This document shows, in pieces, positions 43,934-50,013 of a stretch of 52,579 nt of DNA. The notes under the pieces were generated by a model. It was given only the letters and a program-made list of their open reading frames with translations. It was not told the origin of the DNA and made no database searches. Source of the stretch: UBA11164 sp002420085 (GTDB taxonomy: Bacteria > Pseudomonadota > Gammaproteobacteria > Xanthomonadales > Xanthomonadaceae); NCBI GenBank assembly GCA_031976395.1, contig DALYLJ010000002.1, forward strand, positions 1 through 52,579, written 5' to 3'. A program made the position numbers and the translations under genes. How positions within the stretch are numbered: the stretch's first letter is position 1; each line of letters opens with the position of its first letter.

Positions 43934-45336
43934 ACCCAGTACGGCAATCGCCGCATCGCCACGACGCCAGTCGAAACCGGCGGCTCGCTGCGATCCTGAT
44001 CGCCATCCTCAGTGTGTCTTCGACCGTGCTGCCGGTCCTGCTGCCGGTCACCGTGGCCGGTGCCGCCGAGACCGGTTTCGCCCGCGCGGTGTTGGCGCCA
44101 CGCGATCGAATCGAGCCGGAGAATCGCATTCTGAGCGAGCGTCTCGACCATCTGCTGCCCGGCCTGATGGCCGAGGCCGGTCTCGACATGTGGCTGGTGC
44201 TGGCCCGCGAGTACGCCGAGGATCCGGTCTACTTCACCCTGGTGCCGCAGCCCAGTCATGCCGCCCGCCGCACCACGATGCTGGTCTTCCATCGCCGTCC
44301 CGATGGCGGTGTCGATCGGCTTTCGGTCAACCGCTACCCGCTTGGCCCGCCCTATGAATCGGCCTGGTCGGGCGGCGACCTCGATCAGCAATGGCAGGCC
44401 CTGGCCGACCTGATCGTGGCCCGCGATCCGGCCCGAATCGGCATCAACGTCTCGCCTGACTGGGCGGTCGCCGATGGCCTGACCAAGGGCCTGCATCAGC
44501 GCCTGCTGAAGGTGTTGCCGGAAAGCCACCATGCTCGCCTGACCTCGGCCGAAACCCTGGTGGTGCGCTGGCTGGAGAGCCGCATTGCCAGCGAGGCGAC
44601 CCTTTATCCGGCGATCGTCGCCCTGGCCCGAGGGGTGATCGCAGAGGCATTTTCCGGACGGGTCATCGTTCCCGGCGTGACCCATACCAGCGATGTCGCC
44701 TGGTACATCCGCGAGCGTTTCGAGGCGCTCGATCTGCCGGTGTGGTTCATGCCCTACGTCAACCTCCAGCGCCCCGGCGTGGCCTGCGCGCGCGACCAGC
44801 CGTTCTGCGGAATCGAGGCCGTCATCCAGCCGGGCGATGTCCTGCACACCGATGTCGGCATCTGCTATCTGAAGCTCTGCACCGACACCCAGGAAATGGC
44901 CTATGTCGCGCGTCCGGGCGAACAGCAGCCGCCGGCCGGGCTGCGTGCTGCGCTGACCCAGGGCAATCGCTGGCAGGATCTGCTGACCGCCGAGTTCGTG
45001 ACCGGCCGAACCGGCAATGCCATTCTGGCCGCGACCCGTCGTGCAGCCGAAGCCGAGCGCCTGCTGGCCAGTACCTACAGCCACCCGCTCGGCTTGTTCG
45101 GCCATGCCCCCGGCCCGACCATCGGCATGTGGGACAACCAGGGTCCGACCCCGATTCAGGGCGACTGGCCGCTGCACCCGATGACGGCCTATGCGATCGA
45201 AGGCAACATCAAGGCGCAGGTCGCGGAGTGGGGTGGCCAGTGGGTGCAGATCAAACTGGAACAGAGCGCCCTGTTCGACGGACAGCGCGTGCAGTACCTC
45301 GCCGGCCGTCAGACCGAGTGGCACCTCGTGGATTGA
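43930..45336 (+). CDS. Exported M24-family metallopeptidase (Xaa-Pro aminopeptidase type)
   Basis: 468 residues. A signal peptide (LAAILIAILSVSSTVLPVLL) precedes a creatinase-like N domain and a pita-bread metallopeptidase domain. All five metal ligands can be placed: two Asp in HTDVGICYLKLCTD, His in LFGHAPGP, and two Glu in YAIEGN and IKLEQS. The family cleaves an N-terminal residue before proline or acts on creatine-like substrates; the substrate here is unknown. The start is GTG 43930, overlapping the stop of the START-like gene; a much longer upstream frame is rejected. No other proteolysis genes are adjacent. Confidence 0.85.
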   Translation: MNPVRQSPHRHDASRNRRLAAILIAILSVSSTVLPVLLPVTVAGAAETGFARAVLAPRDRIEPENRILSERLDHLLPGLMAEAGLDMWLVLAREYAEDPVYFTLVPQPSHAARRTTMLVFHRRPDGGVDRLSVNRYPLGPPYESAWSGGDLDQQWQALADLIVARDPARIGINVSPDWAVADGLTKGLHQRLLKVLPESHHARLTSAETLVVRWLESRIASEATLYPAIVALARGVIAEAFSGRVIVPGVTHTSDVAWYIRERFEALDLPVWFMPYVNLQRPGVACARDQPFCGIEAVIQPGDVLHTDVGICYLKLCTDTQEMAYVARPGEQQPPAGLRAALTQGNRWQDLLTAEFVTGRTGNAILAATRRAAEAERLLASTYSHPLGLFGHAPGPTIGMWDNQGPTPIQGDWPLHPMTAYAIEGNIKAQVAEWGGQWVQIKLEQSALFDGQRVQYLAGRQTEWHLVD

Positions 45337-45419
45337 GCCAGGCCGGATCGCTCCAGCGACCCGCCCGGCTTGCACGAATCCCAGCGGCTACGCATTGCGG
45401 ATGCGGATCCCGGCCCCGC

Positions 45420-46577
45420 TCAAGACTTCCCCTCGAACAGTTCCCGTCCGATCAGCATCCGTCGGATCTCGTTGGTGCCGGCACCGATCGCATAGAGCTT
45501 GGCGTCGCGCAGAATCCGCCCGGTCGGATACTCGTTGATGTAGCCGTTGCCGCCGAGCGCCTGGATGCCTTCCAGGGCGACCTGGACCGCTGCCTCCGAG
45601 GCATGCAGCAGGCAGGCGGCAGCGTCGATCCGGCTGCGCCGGCCGGCATCGTAGTCGCGCGCCACTTGGTAGGCGAAGGCACGGCTCGATTGCAAGGCGG
45701 TGTACATGTCGGCGATCTTCGCCTGCATGATGCCGAACGTGCCGATCGCCGCGTCGAACTGCTTGCGTTCGCGCACGTAGGGCAGGGCAGCATCGAGCGC
45801 CGCCTGCATCAGCCCGAGCGGGCCACCGGTCAACACCAGCCGCTCGGTATTGAGGCCGCTCATCAGCACCTTGACGCCTTGATCGACCTCGCCGAGCACA
45901 TTCTGGTCGGGGATCTCGCAGTCCTCGAACACCAGTTCGCAGGTGTTGCTCCCGCGCATGCCGAGTTTGTCGAGCTTCTGTGCGGTCGAGAAGCCCTTCA
46001 TGCCGCGCTCGATGATGAATGCGGTCATGCAGCGGCTACCGGCCTCCTTGCCGGCGGTGCGCATGTATACGATCAGGACATCGGCCTCCGGGCCATTGGT
46101 GATCCACATCTTGCTGCCGTTGGCGATCCAGCGGTCACCGCGCCGTTCGGCCCGGCAGGCCATCGATCCGACCACATCCGAACCGGCGCCCGGCTCGCTC
46201 ATCGCAAGCGCGCCCTTCCACTCGCCACTGCACAGTTTGGGCAGATAGGTCTGGCGCTGCCGGTCGCTGCCATTGCTGTACAGATTCTGCAGGCACAGGT
46301 TGGAGTGCGCACCGTAGCTCAGGCCGACACTGCCCGAGGCACGCGAGATTTCTTCCATCGCCACCACGTGCGCCAGATAGCTCATCTCCGAACCACCCAG
46401 GTCGCCCGGCAGGGTGATGCCGAGCAGGCCCATCGCACCCAGCTTGGGCCACAGATCGAGCGGGAAGGCATTGTCCCGATCGATCTCGGCGGCGCGCGGA
46501 GCGATTTCCGTTTCTGCGAATCGACGCACGGCTTCGCGCAGCGCGTCAATCTCTTCTCCAAGTGGGAACGGGTTCAT
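45420..46577 (-). CDS. Isovaleryl-CoA dehydrogenase (leucine catabolism)
   Basis: Oxidises isovaleryl-CoA to 3-methylcrotonyl-CoA in leucine breakdown, passing electrons to ETF. The 385-residue protein has the acyl-CoA dehydrogenase signatures ALAMSEPGAGSDVVGSM and QALGGNGYINEYP. The base E245 in GLNTERLVLTGG is at the position typical of isovaleryl-CoA dehydrogenase, distinct from most other acyl-CoA dehydrogenases. It lies 4 nt downstream of leucine dehydrogenase in the same transcription unit, supporting the assignment. Confidence 0.92.
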   Translation of the reverse strand: MNPFPLGEEIDALREAVRRFAETEIAPRAAEIDRDNAFPLDLWPKLGAMGLLGITLPGDLGGSEMSYLAHVVAMEEISRASGSVGLSYGAHSNLCLQNLYSNGSDRQRQTYLPKLCSGEWKGALAMSEPGAGSDVVGSMACRAERRGDRWIANGSKMWITNGPEADVLIVYMRTAGKEAGSRCMTAFIIERGMKGFSTAQKLDKLGMRGSNTCELVFEDCEIPDQNVLGEVDQGVKVLMSGLNTERLVLTGGPLGLMQAALDAALPYVRERKQFDAAIGTFGIMQAKIADMYTALQSSRAFAYQVARDYDAGRRSRIDAAACLLHASEAAVQVALEGIQALGGNGYINEYPTGRILRDAKLYAIGAGTNEIRRMLIGRELFEGKS

Positions 46578-46581
46578 GGGA

Positions 46582-47682
46582 TCAGGCGTGCCGTCGGCCC
46601 ATGAAGCGCGGAGCGTTCTGGCCGAGATGGGGCAGACGCAGCTTGCCGATCGCCGCGATCCGCTCTTCTGCCATGCGGTCGGCCGCCTTGTAGGTTGGAA
46701 TGCCGTCGCGATCGGCGATCTCGAAGATGCGGTTGACGTTGTAGTAGATGGTCCGCATCATCCGCATCGCGCGCTCGCGGTTGTAACCGTCGATTTCCAG
46801 CGAGACGTTCATCAGGCCACCGGCGTTGACCGCATAGTCGGGGGCGTACAGGATGCCCCGACCTTCCAGTTCGTCGCCGATGGCATTGCTGGCGAGCTGG
46901 TTGTTGGCGGCACCGCAGATGACCTTGCACTTCAGGCGCGGCAGGGTGCGTTCGCTGACCGTGCCGCCGAGCGCGGTCGGCGAATAGACATCAGCATCGA
47001 CATCGTAGATCTCATCAAGGCCGACCGCCTCGGCGCCGAACTCATCGACGGCCCGCTGCACGGCATCCTGGTTGAGGTCGGTGACGAAGACCTTGGCGCC
47101 GCGCTCGTGCAGCAGCTTGACGAATTCCATCCCGACATGTCCCACGCCCTGCACGGCATAGCTGTACTTGCCGACTTCCTCGTTGCCGAAGCGGCGGTTG
47201 AGTGCCGCCATCAGCCCTTGCAGGGTGCCGTAGGCGGTGAACGGCGAAGGATCGCCGGAACCACCATGGACTTGATGGACGCCGGTCACGTACTCGGTTT
47301 CCTTCAACACCCACTCCATGTCATTGACGTCGATGCCGACATCCTCAGCGGTGATGTAGCGGCCGTTGAGCGAATTGACGAACCGGCCGAACGCCCGGAA
47401 CAGCGCCTCGGACTTGTCCTTGGCCGGATCGCCCCAGATCACCGCCTTGCCACCGCCCAGGTTGAGACCGGACACCGCCGCCTTGTAGGTCATCCCGCGC
47501 GACAGCCGCAGCACATCCTCGACCGCCTCGGCCTCGCTGGCGTAGGGCCACATCCGGGTGCCGCCGAGAGCCGGGCCAAGCACGGTGTTGTGGATGGCGA
47601 TGATGGCGCGCAGACCGGCGTCGGCGTTGTGGCAGAACACCACTTCCTCGTGCGCGGTGTGGGCGATGGTTTCAAAGATCAT
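46582..47682 (-). CDS. Leucine dehydrogenase (Glu/Leu/Phe/Val dehydrogenase family)
   Basis: NAD-dependent oxidative deamination of leucine (also valine and isoleucine) to the 2-oxo acid. The 366 residues match leucine dehydrogenases in length. GLNLGGGKAVIWGDP carries the catalytic Lys, VQGVGHVGMEFVKLLHERGA the NAD-binding Rossmann turn, and CGAANNQL the late substrate-pocket motif. ATG 47682 gives MIFETIAH; a TTG at 47697 is less likely. It begins the operon with isovaleryl-CoA dehydrogenase. A short GC-rich inverted repeat (CCGCCC/GGGCGG near 47707) is seen upstream. Confidence 0.9.
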   Translation of the reverse strand: MIFETIAHTAHEEVVFCHNADAGLRAIIAIHNTVLGPALGGTRMWPYASEAEAVEDVLRLSRGMTYKAAVSGLNLGGGKAVIWGDPAKDKSEALFRAFGRFVNSLNGRYITAEDVGIDVNDMEWVLKETEYVTGVHQVHGGSGDPSPFTAYGTLQGLMAALNRRFGNEEVGKYSYAVQGVGHVGMEFVKLLHERGAKVFVTDLNQDAVQRAVDEFGAEAVGLDEIYDVDADVYSPTALGGTVSERTLPRLKCKVICGAANNQLASNAIGDELEGRGILYAPDYAVNAGGLMNVSLEIDGYNRERAMRMMRTIYYNVNRIFEIADRDGIPTYKAADRMAEERIAAIGKLRLPHLGQNAPRFMGRRHA

Positions 47683-47939
47683 GGGCGAATACTCCAATGC
47701 GTGGGGCCGCCCGTGGGCGGTGTGGTGCGGAACGGGGCGGGTGCGCGTCGGCGGATCGTGTGGAAGACGACTTCGGTCGCACGCGATAGGGCGGCTGGCG
47801 GAATCAAGGCCGGCATTTTACCGTGAAACGCCAATGGCGAGGCCAGGGCGAGCGGCGTCGCGGGGGCCGAAAACTGCGATTGGCGATCCGATATTCGAGA
47901 GCGCATGGACCATACGCATGCGAACGGATTACCGCCCGG

Positions 47940-49232
47940 TCAGAAGCGCCGGATCGGGCGTTCCCGCAACCACAGAGTGGCCAGCCATTTCTCGCCTGCT
48001 TCGACCGGCATGCCGGCATGCAGGCTGTCCGGGTGGCGGAGGCCATCGGCGGTGAGGTTGTCGAACACCACGGCCCGACCGGGAATCGGTTCGACCCGAA
48101 CCCCGATGTTTGGAAAATCGGTGGCGCCGCCGGCCTCGACCGGATTCAGGTAACAGCACAGGGTGGTCCGACGCTGTCCGAAGTGGTCGAGGTGCTGGCC
48201 TTCGGCATTCGGGTTCAGGGAATCGTAGTGCGGTCGGTATTGCTCACCAGGGCCGTACCGCAAGACCGCCAGGGGTTCGGCTTCGATCAGTCGGCCACCG
48301 GCAATCGCCGCCATCCGCACTTGCAGCAGACGCAGCCAGAAGTCCTCGATGATCGGGTCGATCGAGGCATCCTGGCTGGTGCGGACCTCGAATTCGATGG
48401 CGTCACCCTGCTGCGGGTCGAACACCCGTGAGCGCCGGAGATGGGGCGCGGCGATCGCCGAGATCAATCGGCAATCCTCGGCGCTCAGCACGCCATCGGC
48501 CACCCGCACCCAGGGCGATGCATGCAGGGTCTGTGGTGCCGGAACGCTCAGCAGCCCTTCGAGTGCCAAGTGCTGCGGCCGCTCGAACGGGGCCGCTACC
48601 GGGTCGCGCTGTGCGACCACCTGCGCGATGTTCGGGCACCCGGCCGCTGCCAGTTGTCGATCCAACTGCGTCGCCAGGGCCGGATCGGCCGGCATCGACT
48701 CGCCGTGGCGCGCCCGCTCCGCCAGCAATCGGGCCGATACCACATCGCCGAGTTGACTGGCATCGCGCAGCAAGCGTTCGCTGGCGGTGCGATCGGCCGG
48801 ATGCGGTGAACGCCCGAAATACAGGGCCAGCGCCCGCAAGGCGGGCGGAAACCGGCGTCGGGCACTGCTCAGCAGCCAGCCGCCGATCCGCCCGAAATCG
48901 CATTCGAGGGCGCGATTGCCGAGTGCCGCCAGGGCCAGCCAGTAGGGTGCGGCCGGCGACGCCTTGGCGTCGGCCCAGTGCAGCCAGCGGACCGCATCGG
49001 CGATGTCCTGGTCGGATTGGGTCAGGAACAGCAGGATGCGCGCCAGTTCGACCGCTGCCGGCGGATGGCCGGCGGCAGTGGAGCGTTTCAGCCAGGGCAG
49101 GGCATCCGACGGCCGCCCAGTGCCGATCAGGGCCTGAGCCAGGGCGAACTGTGCCTGCGGATCGCCCGATTCGGCTTGAGCGAGCCGGTGTGGATCGAAT
49201 TCTGGCCGCGCACTCGGATCATTTGCGTTCAT
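47940..49232 (-). CDS. Prolyl 4-hydroxylase-type 2-oxoglutarate/Fe(II) oxygenase with Sel1-like repeats
   Basis: 430 residues. The first 200 contain Sel1/TPR-like helical repeats (DPQAQFALAQALIGTGRPSD, SQLGDVVSARLLAERARHG). Residues about 235-425 form a P4H-type double-stranded beta-helix domain with the iron ligands in YRPHYDSLNP (HxD) and DSLHAGMP (His), and a basic residue in AGEKWLATLWLRE for 2-oxoglutarate. The hydroxylation target is unknown; Sel1 repeats suggest a protein target. ATG 49232 is chosen over an extension to 49421. It stands alone, divergent from an exported protein gene. Confidence 0.85.
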   Translation of the reverse strand: MNANDPSARPEFDPHRLAQAESGDPQAQFALAQALIGTGRPSDALPWLKRSTAAGHPPAAVELARILLFLTQSDQDIADAVRWLHWADAKASPAAPYWLALAALGNRALECDFGRIGGWLLSSARRRFPPALRALALYFGRSPHPADRTASERLLRDASQLGDVVSARLLAERARHGESMPADPALATQLDRQLAAAGCPNIAQVVAQRDPVAAPFERPQHLALEGLLSVPAPQTLHASPWVRVADGVLSAEDCRLISAIAAPHLRRSRVFDPQQGDAIEFEVRTSQDASIDPIIEDFWLRLLQVRMAAIAGGRLIEAEPLAVLRYGPGEQYRPHYDSLNPNAEGQHLDHFGQRRTTLCCYLNPVEAGGATDFPNIGVRVEPIPGRAVVFDNLTADGLRHPDSLHAGMPVEAGEKWLATLWLRERPIRRF

Positions 49233-49335
49233 GGCGTAGAGTTTAGCCGGACACCTTCGGGCGCTCGTCGTGGCTGCCGGAGCCGGCCCGTCTCGACATC
49301 CTTTCCCCCCAAGGCGCAACAGGAGACCACATGTG

Positions 49336-49905
49336 ATGAATCGCCCCAGCCTCATGATGCTGCTGGTGTTCGCCCTGACCCTGGTCGGCAACGCCCGTGC
49401 CGATGACCGCAGCGAGGTCATCGCCGCCTACATGAAAGCCTTCCAGCACAAGACCTATCGACTCGAACTGCGCAACATGGACGGTCGTGGCGGCACGGCC
49501 ACGGTCGATGTGATGATGCCCGATACCTTCCACATGCGCTCGGCTGATGGCGAGTTCATCGTCCACCCGAAGGGCACCTGGACCCGGCAGGGTGGGCAGT
49601 GGACGAAGCTGCCGATGGATCTGACCGCGATGATGCAGAACTACCGGGCGCCGACCGAAGCCCAGGCTCAGCGCGACATCGGTACGGTGGTGCTGGTCGG
49701 CGAGGAACAGGTCGAGGGCTGCGCGGCCAGAACCTATCGTTATCGTTCCGACAGCCAGGACTTCGGCGGTGGTCGGCCCGGCCAGGACGTGCTGCTGTCG
49801 GTGTGCATAGCGACCGGCCTGCCGATTCGAGTTCAGCCGGTCGGCGAGGCGTCCAGCCTGATCTACGACTTCAGTGCGCTGATCGACATTCAGCCCCCAC
49901 AGTGA
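49336..49905 (+). CDS. Exported protein with a LolA-like pattern
   Basis: 189 residues: a signal peptide (SLMMLLVFALTLVGNARA) then a beta-strand-rich domain with VIAAYMKAFQHKTYRLELRN, GTWTRQGGQWTKLPMDLTAM and a C-terminal strand pattern (GLPIRVQPVGEASSLIYDFS), the general outline of LolA/outer-membrane-lipoprotein-sorting folds. A cysteine pair (C in VEGCAARTY and SVCIATG) may form a disulfide. AGGAG at 49321-49325 precedes the start; GTG 49333 is an equal alternative. Function unknown. It is divergent from the P4H gene. Confidence 0.7.
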   Translation: MNRPSLMMLLVFALTLVGNARADDRSEVIAAYMKAFQHKTYRLELRNMDGRGGTATVDVMMPDTFHMRSADGEFIVHPKGTWTRQGGQWTKLPMDLTAMMQNYRAPTEAQAQRDIGTVVLVGEEQVEGCAARTYRYRSDSQDFGGGRPGQDVLLSVCIATGLPIRVQPVGEASSLIYDFSALIDIQPPQ

Positions 49906-50013
49906 ACACCCGACAGCGGATCGCTGTGCGGTCCGGCTGATCGGACCAGGCTCGGTGCCGAGGGCGGACGGTTACAATGGCCGACAGTCCGACAATCGCC
50001 CGTCGAGGTCGTC

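Noticed and set aside
43159..45375. A 738-codon - strand frame opposite the START and M24 genes.
   Set aside because: The + strand genes have signal peptides, metal ligands and coupled starts; this frame has none of these.
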